Positions 23,210 through 34,807 of a stretch of 34,807 bases of DNA are shown here, piece after piece. Source of the stretch: Rhizobacter sp. (lineage in GTDB: Bacteria; Pseudomonadota; Gammaproteobacteria; Burkholderiales; Burkholderiaceae_C); the NCBI GenBank assembly GCA_021153565.1, contig JAJKJU010000044.1, positions 1-34,807 of the forward strand. The letters are read 5' to 3'. A program made the translations under genes and the position numbers. Numbering within the stretch: the stretch's first letter is position 1; each line of letters starts with the position of its first letter. Below the pieces are notes generated by a model. It saw nothing but the letters and a program-made list of their open reading frames with translations, did no database searches and was not told where the DNA came from.

Positions 23210-23890
23210 ATGAGCCGCCATTTGTTGCCAACCCGTGTGTGGGACCTTCCCACACGCCTGTTCCACTGGGTCCTGGCCACTTGCGTGATTGTCTCCATCG
23301 TCAGCGCGCAGATCGGCGGCAATGCGATGGTGTGGCACTTCCGGCTCGGCTACGTCGTCTTCACCTTGCTGGTCTTTCGCCTTGTGTGGGGCTTGATCGG
23401 AGGACACTGGTCGCGCTTTGCCAATTTCATCTATTCGCCGTCCACCGTGTTGCGCTACCTGCGCGGGGAGAGCGAGGCGGACGAGCATCACGACGTCGGG
23501 CACAACCCGACGGGCGCGTTCGCGGTCTTCGGCTTGTTGGCTCTGCTTGCTGGGCAGGTCGTCACCGGGCTGTTCGCCGACGACGAGATCGCCAACACTG
23601 GCCCTCTCATCAAGTTCGTGTCGGGCGCGACCAGCAGCAAGCTCACTGCGTGGCACACGGACTACGGCCAGTGGCTGATCGTGGCGCTGATCGTGTTGCA
23701 CATCTGCGCCATCGTGTTCTACCTCGTGCGGCACAAGCGCAACCTCGTGGCCCCGATGATCGTCGGCGACAAGCCGCTCCCGCCCGGCGTACCTGCATCG
23801 GCCGACCACTGGCGCGTGCGGGGCCTCGCCCTGTTGGTGCTTACCCTGTGCGGCGCAGGAGTCGCTTGGTTAGTCAGCCTTGGGGGATAA
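23210..23890 (+). CDS. Cytochrome b561, di-heme membrane electron-transfer protein
   Basis: The 226-residue protein has four to five membrane helices with the histidines expected to bind two b hemes: H19 in PTRLFHWVLA, H43 in MVWHFRLGY, one in LTAWHTDYGQW and one in IVLHICAIVFYLV. This is the bacterial b561/YodB-like form, which passes electrons between quinones and soluble cytochromes in the inner membrane. AGGAG lies eight bases before ATG 23210. The nearby cytochrome c' may be its partner. The promoter zone is filled by a 169-bp palindrome. Confidence 0.92.
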   Translation: MSRHLLPTRVWDLPTRLFHWVLATCVIVSIVSAQIGGNAMVWHFRLGYVVFTLLVFRLVWGLIGGHWSRFANFIYSPSTVLRYLRGESEADEHHDVGHNPTGAFAVFGLLALLAGQVVTGLFADDEIANTGPLIKFVSGATSSKLTAWHTDYGQWLIVALIVLHICAIVFYLVRHKRNLVAPMIVGDKPLPPGVPASADHWRVRGLALLVLTLCGAGVAWLVSLGG

Positions 23891-23921
23891 ACTCAGGCTC
23901 CCCTTGGCTTCCCGCTCGCGG

Positions 23922-24431
23922 ATGGACGCCCCCGAGATACGCCTGGTCACTCCGGACACGCCCGAACTCCTCGCTGCCACGCGAGAGATCTTTCGCGAGT
24001 ACGCGCAGAGTCTCGATGTCGACCTCTGCTTCCAAAATTTCGAGCATGAGCTTGCCAACCTGCCCGGCGAGTACGACCGACCCGCCGGCGCCTTGTTGCT
24101 GGCCATCGTCGACGGCCAGATCGCCGGCTGTGGTGCACTGCGCCCCTTCAGCGACGCGGACAACGCCAACTCCTGCGAGATGAAGCGTCTCTTCGTTCGA
24201 CCCGCCTTCCGCCGCTTCGGCCTTGGCCGCGTGATCGCCCAGGCGCTGCTCGACGAAGCCCAGGGCGCCGGCTATTCCGAGGTCCTGCTCGACACGCTCG
24301 ACGACATGGAGGCTGCGCGCGGGCTTTACGCCACCCTCGGCTTCGGGGAAATCCCACCCTACTATTACAACCCGATTCCCGGTGCACACTATCTCAAAGC
24401 GACGCTGGGTGTGGCGCCCTGCCACTACTGA
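23922..24431 (+). CDS. GNAT-family N-acetyltransferase
   Basis: The 169-residue protein has the GNAT fold signature: strand IRLVTPDTPELLAATREIFR, GQIAGCGALRPF, KRLFVRPAFRRFGLGRVIAQ with the acetyl-CoA pyrophosphate loop RRFGLG, and SEVLLDTLDDMEAARGLYAT followed by LGF. It transfers acetyl from acetyl-CoA to an unknown amine. ATG 23922 is likely; a longer frame starts at 23880 and would overlap cytochrome b561. Its TGA (24429-24431) is part of a GAGAGGCTGAG motif that also sits in front of the next gene. Confidence 0.85.
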   Translation: MDAPEIRLVTPDTPELLAATREIFREYAQSLDVDLCFQNFEHELANLPGEYDRPAGALLLAIVDGQIAGCGALRPFSDADNANSCEMKRLFVRPAFRRFGLGRVIAQALLDEAQGAGYSEVLLDTLDDMEAARGLYATLGFGEIPPYYYNPIPGAHYLKATLGVAPCHY

Positions 24432-24441
24432 GAGGCTGAGA
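24428..24441 (+). repeat. Isolated end of the palindromic element joining two genes
   Basis: CTGAGAGGCTGAGA is identical to the terminus of the ~165-bp element, but no second arm follows. It holds the TGA stop of the GNAT gene and the AGAGG that precedes the aldolase ATG (24441) by five bases. Confidence 0.65.
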
Positions 24442-25256
24442 TGATGAATGCATTCCGACAACTATTGAAGTCTTCGGGAGCGCATCCTCCCGTGGGCACC
24501 TGGATCAGTTCGGCCAGTCCCATCGTCGCGGAGGCCATCGGTCACGCGGGCTTCGACTGGGGCCTGGTCGACATGGAGCATGCGCCGCTCGACGTGATGG
24601 GCGTCGTACACATCCTGCAGGCGCTGTCGGGTACCAAGATGCTGAGCGTCGTACGCGTGCCCTGGAACGATGCCGTCACCGTCAAGCGGGTCCTCGATGC
24701 CGGAGCGACGACGCTGATGTTTCCCTTTGTGCAAACCGCCGATGAAGCGCGGCGCGCCGTCGCCGCGACACGCTACCCACCGCAAGGCATTCGCGGCATG
24801 GCCGGCCTGAGCCGTGCCACGCGCTTCGGCATGACAACCAATTATTTCAAGACCGCCAATGACAACGTCGGCGTCATCCTGCAGATCGAAACGCCGCAAG
24901 CCGTCGAGCAAATCGAAGCCATCGGCGGTGTTGAGGGCGTCGATGCCCTCTTCATCGGCCCAGCCGATCTGTCGGCCGCGATGGGGCATATCGGCCAGTT
25001 GACGCACCCGGCCGTCATGGATTTGATGGCGCGCGCAGTGCAGCGATGCAAGGCCATGGGTTGTCCGGTGGGCACCCTTGGCAACAACCCCGAGATGGTG
25101 GCCCAGTACCGCGCTGTCGGCTTCGACTACGTGGCCGTCTCTTCCGACATTGGTTTCATCATGCGAGGCGCCCAGGCGGCAATCACTGCGCTGCGCACGC
25201 GAGACAACGAGCATGTGCACACGCTGAACAGCGGAACGCAGGAAACCGGCTATTGA
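24441..25256 (+). CDS. HpcH/HpaI-family class II aldolase
   Basis: The 271-residue protein matches metal-dependent pyruvate aldolases that split 2-keto-3-deoxy sugar acids or 4-hydroxy-2-oxo acids. Landmarks are FDWGLVDMEHAPLD with the catalytic histidine, the arginine in VRVPWN, the metal ligands glutamate in VILQIETPQAVEQI and aspartate in FIGPADLSAAMG, and VSSDIGFIMRGAQ. Start candidates are the two adjacent ATGs at 24441 and 24444. The following genes encode a sugar mutarotase and a lactonase, so a sugar-acid substrate (as for GarL or RhmA) is more likely than homoprotocatechuate. The exact substrate is open. Confidence 0.9.
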   Translation: MMNAFRQLLKSSGAHPPVGTWISSASPIVAEAIGHAGFDWGLVDMEHAPLDVMGVVHILQALSGTKMLSVVRVPWNDAVTVKRVLDAGATTLMFPFVQTADEARRAVAATRYPPQGIRGMAGLSRATRFGMTTNYFKTANDNVGVILQIETPQAVEQIEAIGGVEGVDALFIGPADLSAAMGHIGQLTHPAVMDLMARAVQRCKAMGCPVGTLGNNPEMVAQYRAVGFDYVAVSSDIGFIMRGAQAAITALRTRDNEHVHTLNSGTQETGY

Positions 25257-25350
25257 GACCGACCGTGTCGCCGTGTTTCATGACGGGACGGGCGTACGAT
25301 GACCCATCGCCACGCACGCGGCGATTTTCCAGAGACTTCCCGGGATCTCC

Positions 25351-26220
25351 ATGACATCAACGACCACCGCTGCCGACGCCGCCTTCGAACTCCACGCCGG
25401 CGCTTTGCGCCTCGCGGTCCGCCCAGACCTGGGCGGCTGCATCGCGGGGCTTTGGTACCGCGACACGCCCATTCTTCGATCGACCGAGCCCTCGCTATTG
25501 CAAAGCGCGCGGCTGTCCGCGTCCTTCCCGCTCGTGCCGTATTCAAACCGCCTGGGTTACCGCAAGTTCCGATGGAAGGGGCGCGACTACACCACGCAAC
25601 CGAACTTTGGCGACAGTCCGCATTCCGTGCATGGCATAGGCTGGATGCGGCAGTGGGAAGTCGGCGCCCACAGCGCGATCGACGTGGAGCTGCACCTTGA
25701 TCACAAGGGTGACGAGCACTGGCCGTTTGCCTTCCAGGCGACGCAGTACTTCTCTTTGACGCCGCAGGCGATGTTGGCTCAGATGGTCATCACCAACACG
25801 TCCAATCTCGCCCAGCCGGTGGGCCTCGGATGGCACCCGTATTTTCCCAAGCGCGCACGCAGCCGGCTACATATCGAACTCAGCGACCGATGGGATTCGG
25901 ATGCGGAGCAATTGCCGGTGCGCAAGGTGGCGCAGCCCGGCATTGATGCCGACGTTGCGCACCTCGACTTTGACAATGGCTTCGAAGGCTGGAAAGGTCC
26001 GGCGCGCATCCGCGATGAAAAGTTCTCGCTGCAACTTCGATCCAATCTGCCCTACCTCGTGGTGTACACGCCGAAGGACAAGGACTACTTCTGCGTCGAA
26101 CCCGTGAGTCATGTGGGCAACGCAATCCACATGGCCGACCCGGCCGCGCACGGACTGCGCACGCTGCAACCAGGAGAAAGTTTCGAGGCGTCGATGACAC
26201 TCGATGTGACCGTGCTGTGA
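25351..26220 (+). CDS. Aldose 1-epimerase (mutarotase) family protein
   Basis: The 289-residue protein has the galactose-mutarotase beta-sandwich pattern: FPLVPYSNRLGYRKFRWKGR, the catalytic histidines in HSVHGIGWMRQW and GLGWHPYFPKR, and the catalytic glutamate in DYFCVEPVSHVGNAIHM. It interconverts alpha and beta anomers of a hexose or pentose in the cytoplasm. The TGA overlaps the ATG of the lactonase gene by one base, so the two are co-translated. The aldolase gene lies 94 bases upstream. Substrate specificity is not evident. Confidence 0.9.
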   Translation: MTSTTTAADAAFELHAGALRLAVRPDLGGCIAGLWYRDTPILRSTEPSLLQSARLSASFPLVPYSNRLGYRKFRWKGRDYTTQPNFGDSPHSVHGIGWMRQWEVGAHSAIDVELHLDHKGDEHWPFAFQATQYFSLTPQAMLAQMVITNTSNLAQPVGLGWHPYFPKRARSRLHIELSDRWDSDAEQLPVRKVAQPGIDADVAHLDFDNGFEGWKGPARIRDEKFSLQLRSNLPYLVVYTPKDKDYFCVEPVSHVGNAIHMADPAAHGLRTLQPGESFEASMTLDVTVL

Positions 26221-27125
26221 TGCGCGAGCCCGATCCCGACTTGCGTGTCGCCGTTGCCTCGCCGAGCCTCCTCGGCGAATCGCCGATGTGGCATCCGCGC
26301 GAGCAGGTTCTGTACTACTGCGACATCGCCGGCAAGCGCCTGAATCGCTTCGATCCGGCAAGCGGCGAATTGACGCACCAGAACTTCGAGACCGAGCCCG
26401 CAAGCGTAGCGCCGCGTCTCGATGGATCCTTGCTGATCGCGATGCGCGACGGCATCTTCAACCTCGACCCCGTAACCGGCCGGCGCGAACGACTCGCGCC
26501 AGTGCCCTACGACCAGACCTGCGAACGCTTCAACGATGGCAAGGCCGACCCGCAAGGCCGCTTCTGGGTCGGCACCATCTACGAACCGCGCGACCCCGCG
26601 GTCGCGGCGCTTTACTGCTTCAGCGAGGGCGTGCTTGAGCGTCGGGAGGGCGACATCACGGTATCCAACGGCCTCGCGTGGAGCCCCAACGGTCGCACGA
26701 TGTACTGGAGCGACACCAAGGCCCACGAGGTCTACGCATTCGACTTCGACCCGGCCAGCGGCGAGTTGTCCCGTCGGCGCGTGTTTGCGCGTTTCCCCGT
26801 CAGGCGATCCAACCAGGACCTCGCCACCTACGGCGGTCGTCCCGACGGTGCAGCAGTTGACGCCGAGGGCTGCTACTGGGTAGCGATGTTCGAAGGTGGA
26901 CGATTGCTTCGGCTTTCACCTGAGGGTGAACTCATCCGCGAAGTCGTGCTGCCGGCACGCTGCGCGACCATGCCCTGCTTCGGTAGCGCCGATCTGAAGA
27001 CTATTTACATCACGACCGCGCGCGACAAACGACCCGCCGAGGAGCTGGAAATGCAGCCCAATGCAGGTTGCGTCTTCAGCTTGCGAGTCGATGTGGCAGG
27101 TCTGCCGGTGAACATGGCTGCCTGA
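26220..27125 (+). CDS. SMP-30/gluconolactonase-family lactonase
   Basis: The 301-residue beta-propeller protein has the metal-binding positions of the family: glutamate in LLGESPMWHPRE, asparagine in CERFNDGKADPQGRFWVGTI, asparagine in TVSNGLAWSPNGRTMYWSDT and aspartate in RPDGAAVDAEGCYWVAMFEG. Such enzymes open aldonolactones to aldonic acids with Ca2+ or Zn2+. It directly follows the mutarotase (one-base overlap at 26220). Together with the aldolase this fits a non-phosphorylated oxidative sugar pathway, but no sugar dehydrogenase or sugar-acid dehydratase gene is in this window. Confidence 0.92.
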   Translation: MREPDPDLRVAVASPSLLGESPMWHPREQVLYYCDIAGKRLNRFDPASGELTHQNFETEPASVAPRLDGSLLIAMRDGIFNLDPVTGRRERLAPVPYDQTCERFNDGKADPQGRFWVGTIYEPRDPAVAALYCFSEGVLERREGDITVSNGLAWSPNGRTMYWSDTKAHEVYAFDFDPASGELSRRRVFARFPVRRSNQDLATYGGRPDGAAVDAEGCYWVAMFEGGRLLRLSPEGELIREVVLPARCATMPCFGSADLKTIYITTARDKRPAEELEMQPNAGCVFSLRVDVAGLPVNMAA

Positions 27126-27177
27126 TTCACAAGACAGCCTCTCTGGTTTCGTCGCTTCGCGTCAGGTGGTGGACAGG

Positions 27178-27206
27178 ATGCCTACCGATGCCCACCGATG
27201 CCCGCA
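27178..27206 (+). repeat. 10-bp tandem repeat before the atp promoter
   Basis: Three near-identical 10-bp units of the form GATGCCYACC (GATGCCTACC, GATGCCCACC, GATGCCCGC) lie about 40 bases before the -10 element of the atp promoter. One turn of helix per unit could suit a bound protein, but slippage alone may explain it. Confidence 0.5.
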
Positions 27207-27219
27207 GCCCGGGCAGTAA

Positions 27220-27248
27220 AAAGCTGCGCGGGTATCCACGTATATAAT
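27220..27248 (+). promoter_or_regulatory. Probable atp operon promoter
   Basis: TATAAT at 27243-27248 is a consensus -10 box, 37 bases before the atpI GTG. The -35 region has no good match, which suggests an activated promoter or sequence-tolerant recognition. Confidence 0.5.
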
Positions 27249-27284
27249 CCCGCGGCTTTGCCGAGATCAACTGAAATTTTGACC

Positions 27285-27797
27285 GTGAATCAACAATTGG
27301 GCCGTCCGAAAGGTACTGCTCAGCACTACGGTCAGGACGCAGATGCGGTGGAGGATCCGCCTTTCAAGCCATTGTCGCGAGAAGAAGCGCAGGCCTTGAG
27401 GGCCAAGCACCCGCCGGTGTCGCCATGGCGGGTGGTTGGAAGCCAGGCTTTGGCCGGTGTGGCGTGTGCGGCTCTCACATGGGTCGTCACGCACCGCGAC
27501 GGCGCGGCGTGGTCTGCGCTTTATGGTGCGGCTGCCACCGTCCTACCAACCGCCTTGCTGGCGCGCGGGATGACGAGGCGAACCAGTTCAAACCCGGGCG
27601 CTGCTGTGTTTGGGTTCATGTTCTTGGAGATGGTGAAGATTGCTGTGGCGGTCGCCATGCTGGCGGCTGCTCCAAGAGTGGTACCCGATCTGAATTGGCC
27701 GGCGCTGTTGGTCGCCATGATCGTGTGCGTGAAGGTCAACTGGCTTGCGCTGCTTTGGCAGCGCCAGCCAGTGAGTGAAACAAAAGAGAGACACTGA
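27285..27797 (+). CDS. atpI: ATP synthase protein I
   Basis: The 170-residue protein starts at GTG 27285 (VNQQLGRPKGTAQHYGQDAD), with a charged N-terminal tail and four hydrophobic segments, the last LNWPALLVAMIVCVKVNWLA. AtpI is a non-structural helper thought to assist assembly of the c-ring. Its place as first gene of the atp cluster, six bases before atpB, supports the call. Confidence 0.85.
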   Translation: MNQQLGRPKGTAQHYGQDADAVEDPPFKPLSREEAQALRAKHPPVSPWRVVGSQALAGVACAALTWVVTHRDGAAWSALYGAAATVLPTALLARGMTRRTSSNPGAAVFGFMFLEMVKIAVAVAMLAAAPRVVPDLNWPALLVAMIVCVKVNWLALLWQRQPVSETKERH

Positions 27798-27803
27798 TTC
27801 GAC

Positions 27804-29008
<1,205 letters not shown>

Positions 29009-29054
29009 TTCACCGAATCCCGATCAACCTCAAGCTGCAAAGAAAGGTGTTGCC

Positions 29055-29525
29055 GTGAGCATCAACGCAACCCTGTTCGCCCAGCTCGCAGTGTTCTTCA
29101 TTCTGGCGTGGTTCACGATGACTTTCGTGTGGCCACCCATCACGAAGGCGCTTGACGAGCGTGCGAAGAAGATCGCCGACGGTCTGTCCGCCGCCGACAA
29201 GGCCAAGGCCGATCTGGTCCTGGCCAACAAGCGTGTCGAAGAGCAGCTCGCAGCCGCGCGCACCGACGCCACCCAACGCTTGGCCGATGCCGAGCGCCTG
29301 GCGCAGTCGATGATTGAAGAGGCCAAGGCTCGCGCAAGCGAAGAAGGCGCCAAGATCGTCGCTGCAGCGAAGGCCGAGGCTGAGCAGGAGGCGGTGAAGG
29401 CGCGCGAGGTCTTGCGCGAGCAAGTCGCCGCGCTGGCCGTCAAGGCCGCCGAGCAGATCCTCAGGCGCGAAGTCAACGCCGGCGTCCATGCCGAGTTGTT
29501 GGGTCGCCTGAAGGCCGAGCTCTGA
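29055..29525 (+). CDS. atpF: F1Fo ATP synthase subunit b
   Basis: The 156-residue protein has one N-terminal membrane helix ([20 protein letters not shown]) and a long charged coiled coil that forms the peripheral stalk. It starts with GTG at 29055, preceded by AAAGGTG. It sits between atpE and atpH, as usual. Confidence 0.96.
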   Translation: MSINATLFAQLAVFFILAWFTMTFVWPPITKALDERAKKIADGLSAADKAKADLVLANKRVEEQLAAARTDATQRLADAERLAQSMIEEAKARASEEGAKIVAAAKAEAEQEAVKAREVLREQVAALAVKAAEQILRREVNAGVHAELLGRLKAEL

Positions 29526-29537
29526 ACGGACGTCACC

Positions 29538-30074
29538 ATGGCTGAACTCGCAACCATCGCACGTCCCTACGCCGAGGCGCTGTTCAAGGCCGCGGGCCAG
29601 ACCAACCCGCGCGAACTGGCGGACCAGCTCGACGCGCTGGGCCAGGTGGCGAGCCTGCAGGAGTTGCGGCAGTTCGCCGACAACCCGAAGGTGCAGCCCG
29701 ATGCGGTCTACGACCTCATCGTCAGCTCGCTCAAGGTCGTGACCTTCGCGCCCGCCGTGCAGAATCTACTGCACGCCGTGATCGAGAACGGTCGCCTGTC
29801 GGCCCTGCCGGAAATCGCCGTGCAGTACCGTTCGCTCGTCAACGCCCAGTCCGGCGTGTCCGATGCGACCGTCTACAGCGCCTTCCCGATCAACGGAACG
29901 CAACTCACCGATGTGGTCTCGGCGCTCGAAAAGCGCTTCGATCGAAAGCTCAACGCCAGTGTGGTGGTGGAGCCTGAGCTTATCGGCGGCATTCGCGTCG
30001 TGGTCGGTGACGAAGTGCTGGACACCTCGGTCAAGGCCCGTCTTGAACAAATGAAGGTGGCGCTGACGGCCTGA
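29538..30074 (+). CDS. atpH: F1Fo ATP synthase subunit delta
   Basis: The 178-residue protein starts [19 protein letters not shown] and ends with the conserved region [20 protein letters not shown], followed by LEQMKVAL. It links the F1 head to the b stalk. It is spaced 12 bases from atpF. Confidence 0.96.
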   Translation: MAELATIARPYAEALFKAAGQTNPRELADQLDALGQVASLQELRQFADNPKVQPDAVYDLIVSSLKVVTFAPAVQNLLHAVIENGRLSALPEIAVQYRSLVNAQSGVSDATVYSAFPINGTQLTDVVSALEKRFDRKLNASVVVEPELIGGIRVVVGDEVLDTSVKARLEQMKVALTA

Positions 30075-30158
30075 CCTTCGGGTCACGTCCAAAGAATCAT
30101 CTCCTCGCATTCCAACGCGGGCCTTGGTAACGATCAGGGCCGGTGACCGGAGAAAGCA

Positions 30159-31712
<1,554 letters not shown>

Positions 31713-31721
31713 AAAATGAGA

Positions 31722-31806
31722 CCACCCCCTACGGCCTTCGGCCGCCCCCTCAAGGGGGCAACACCAGCGGACCGGCAAAGCCGGATCCGCGGCGTTCGCT
31801 TGATCG
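31722..31806. repeat. REP-like multi-hairpin element inside the atp operon
   Basis: Three short hairpins lie in a row: CGGCCTTCGGCCG, CCCCCTCAAGGGGG and CCGGCAAAGCCGG. This sequence type (ACGGCCTTCGGCCGCCCCCT) is a common dispersed intergenic repeat in Burkholderiales, from memory. It lies in the 115-base gap between atpA and atpG and leaves the atpG ribosome binding site (GAGAGGAG) intact. Confidence 0.75.
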
Positions 31807-31827
31807 CATGCGAGAGGAGTCTTTGAA

Positions 31828-32703
31828 ATGGCAGTAGGCAAGGAAATACGCGGCAAGATCAAATCCTTCGAGAACACGAAGAAGATCACGAAGGCGATGG
31901 AACTCGTGTCGGCGTCGAAGATGCGCAAGGCACAGGACCGGATGCGCCATGCGCGTCCGTACGCCGACAAGATCCGCAACATCACTGCCAACTTGTCGCA
32001 GGCGAATCCCGAGTACCACTCGCCGTACATGCGCGTCACATCACCGAAGAACGTAGGATTCATCGTCGTCACGACCGACAAGGGTCTGTGCGGAGGCTTG
32101 AACACCAATGTGCTTCGTGCAGTCACCAACAAGATGCGCGAAGTGCAGGCGGCGGGTGGCACGATTCAATCGGTGGCCATCGGCAACAAGGGCCTCGGCT
32201 TCCTGAACCGCATCGGCGCCGCCGTTGTGTCACATGTGACGCAACTGGGTGATCGGCCGCAACTCGACAAGCTCATCGGCCCGGTCAAAGTCGTGCTGGA
32301 TGCCTTTGTCGATGGCAAGCTCGATGCGGTCTACCTCTGCTACACCAAATTCATCAATACGATGAATCAGGAGCCGATGGTCGAGCAGTTACTACCGCTC
32401 GACGGTACGCGCCTGACGCAGACTGCCGAGGAAAAGAAGGCCTATGGTTGGGACTACATCTATGAGCCGGACGCCGCGACCGTCATCGACGAACTGATGA
32501 CGCGCTACATCGAGGCGCTGGTGTACCAGGCTGTGGCCGAGAACATGGCGTCCGAGCAGTCGGCACGCATGGTCGCGATGAAGGCTGCCACCGACAACGC
32601 CGGCAACTTGATCGGTGAGCTGAAGCTGGTCTACAACAAGACCCGCCAGGCCGCGATCACGAAAGAACTCTCCGAGATCGTCAGCGGCGCGGCCGCGGTC
32701 TGA
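31828..32703 (+). CDS. atpG: F1Fo ATP synthase subunit gamma
   Basis: The 291-residue central-stalk subunit starts [20 protein letters not shown], followed by [11 protein letters not shown]. The C-terminus AAIVSGA-type ending ([19 protein letters not shown]) completes the coiled coil that rotates in the alpha-beta head. GAGAGGAG precedes ATG 31828. Confidence 0.97.
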   Translation: MAVGKEIRGKIKSFENTKKITKAMELVSASKMRKAQDRMRHARPYADKIRNITANLSQANPEYHSPYMRVTSPKNVGFIVVTTDKGLCGGLNTNVLRAVTNKMREVQAAGGTIQSVAIGNKGLGFLNRIGAAVVSHVTQLGDRPQLDKLIGPVKVVLDAFVDGKLDAVYLCYTKFINTMNQEPMVEQLLPLDGTRLTQTAEEKKAYGWDYIYEPDAATVIDELMTRYIEALVYQAVAENMASEQSARMVAMKAATDNAGNLIGELKLVYNKTRQAAITKELSEIVSGAAAV

Positions 32704-34155
<1,452 letters not shown>

Positions 34156-34242
34156 ACCCAAGCTGGCTGATTCAGCGGACGGGCTCGGCCCATTGAATCG
34201 GTCACCAGTGACTGAATCCTCTCAACCCTCAAGGAAAACTAA

Positions 34243-34659
34243 ATGGCAACGATTCACGTCGACGTCGTCTCCGCAGAAGAGCAGATCTTCTCGGGCGAGG
34301 CGAAGTTCGTCGCGCTGCCGGGCGAGAACGGCGAGCTGGGCATCCTGCCCCGCCACACGCCGCTCATCACCCGCATCAAGCCGGGCGCGGTGCGCATCGA
34401 GCGCGCCGACAACGGCGAGGAAGAGTTCGTGTTCGTGGCCGGCGGCATTCTCGAAGTGCAACCGGGCTCGGTCACTGTGCTCGCCGATACCGCGATCCGC
34501 GGCAAGGACCTCGACGAAGCCAAGGCCACCGAGGCCAAGCGACTCGCTGAAGAAGCACTCAAGAACGCCAAGAGCGACATCGACGTCGCTCGCGCACAAA
34601 GCGAACTCGCCGTGTACGCCGCACAGATCGCAGCGCTTCGCCGCTTGATGAAGAAATAG
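34243..34659 (+). CDS. atpC: F1Fo ATP synthase subunit epsilon
   Basis: The 138-residue protein starts [20 protein letters not shown] and has [20 protein letters not shown] and the C-terminal helical hairpin ([20 protein letters not shown]). It is the last gene of the operon and inhibits ATP hydrolysis. Confidence 0.97.
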   Translation: MATIHVDVVSAEEQIFSGEAKFVALPGENGELGILPRHTPLITRIKPGAVRIERADNGEEEFVFVAGGILEVQPGSVTVLADTAIRGKDLDEAKATEAKRLAEEALKNAKSDIDVARAQSELAVYAAQIAALRRLMKK

Positions 34660-34677
34660 TCGATTCACGTCGATCTC

Positions 34678-34712
34678 AAAGCCCGCCCGGCGAAAGCCCC
34701 GGCGGGCTTTTT
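34678..34712 (+). terminator. Rho-independent terminator of the atp operon
   Basis: AAAGCCCGCC at 34678-34687 and GGCGGGCTTT form a strong stem with a GCGAAAGC-type loop, followed by a T-run (34708-34712). Confidence 0.88.
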
Positions 34713-34715
34713 CAT

Positions 34716-34807
34716 GTGCGCCCAGCATGGGCGCACTCTTGTGGGTGCAAGTCCCGCCGTAAGTTGATCACGACGAACGAAGCGAAGCGCAACTGCATGA
34801 GGGCGAC
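34716..34807 (+). mobile_element. Probable 5' end of a group II intron
   Basis: The sequence begins with GTGCG, the canonical 5' start of group II introns, in an 8-bp hairpin GTGCGCCC-AGCAT-GGGCGCAC. It continues with TTGTGGGTGCAAGTCCCGCC, a stretch typical of the start of domain I in bacterial introns. Only 92 bases are in the window; the reverse-transcriptase gene and the catalytic domains V and VI must lie beyond the edge. The position immediately after a terminator T-run is where class C introns commonly insert, but the class cannot be decided from this fragment. Confidence 0.72.

Overview
The window looks like chromosomal DNA of a betaproteobacterium of the order Burkholderiales, probably near the Comamonadaceae/Rubrivivax-Leptothrix group. 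This is an inference from the GC-rich coding sequence, the atp gene order I-B-E-F-H-A-G-D-C, the pairing of a cytochrome c' with a cytochrome b561, and several palindromic intergenic repeats of a type I associate with this order. No database search was possible.

Layout. 1-1365: the end of a dispersed palindromic repeat, then an aromatic/aspartate-type aminotransferase. 1498-1815: a collapsed bufB-bufC locus, fused by a deletion. 2061-3140: a di-heme cytochrome c peroxidase-like protein whose second heme motif lacks its histidine. 3344-4750: an amidase. 4751-8230: a decayed region with a 320-bp direct repeat, a truncated copy of gshB, an IS4-type transposase remnant, a GST fragment and two small secreted proteins that look distantly related, one interrupted by an in-frame TAG. 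8235-11136: intact gshB and the ABC-F ATPase gene uup. 11295-16568: an unknown conserved-looking gene and a MocR-type regulator on the minus strand, then, divergently, an EamA exporter, a PLP aminotransferase and a PhzF-like protein. 16639-21046 (minus): a Nudix hydrolase, a Wzz-like chain-length protein and a Wza-like exporter. 21415-23890: an AlaX editing protein, cytochrome c' and cytochrome b561, with large palindromic repeats in the gaps. 23922-27125: a GNAT acetyltransferase, then an HpcH/HpaI aldolase, aldose 1-epimerase and SMP-30 lactonase, which look like parts of a sugar-acid catabolic route. 27285-34659: the complete F1Fo ATP synthase operon, ending in a strong terminator. Immediately after its T-run, the last 92 bases carry what looks like the 5' end of a group II intron.

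The most distinctive theme is repeat-driven remodelling. One ~165-bp imperfect palindrome (ends GAGGCTGAGAGT) occurs four times, plus two isolated ends. It sits directly against stop codons and in one case supplies the stop codon of a gene. A second 169-bp palindrome lies upstream of cytochrome b561, and a REP-like element lies inside the atp operon between atpA and atpG. Gene damage (bufBC deletion, loss of a heme histidine, gshB fragment, amber codon) is concentrated in the left third.
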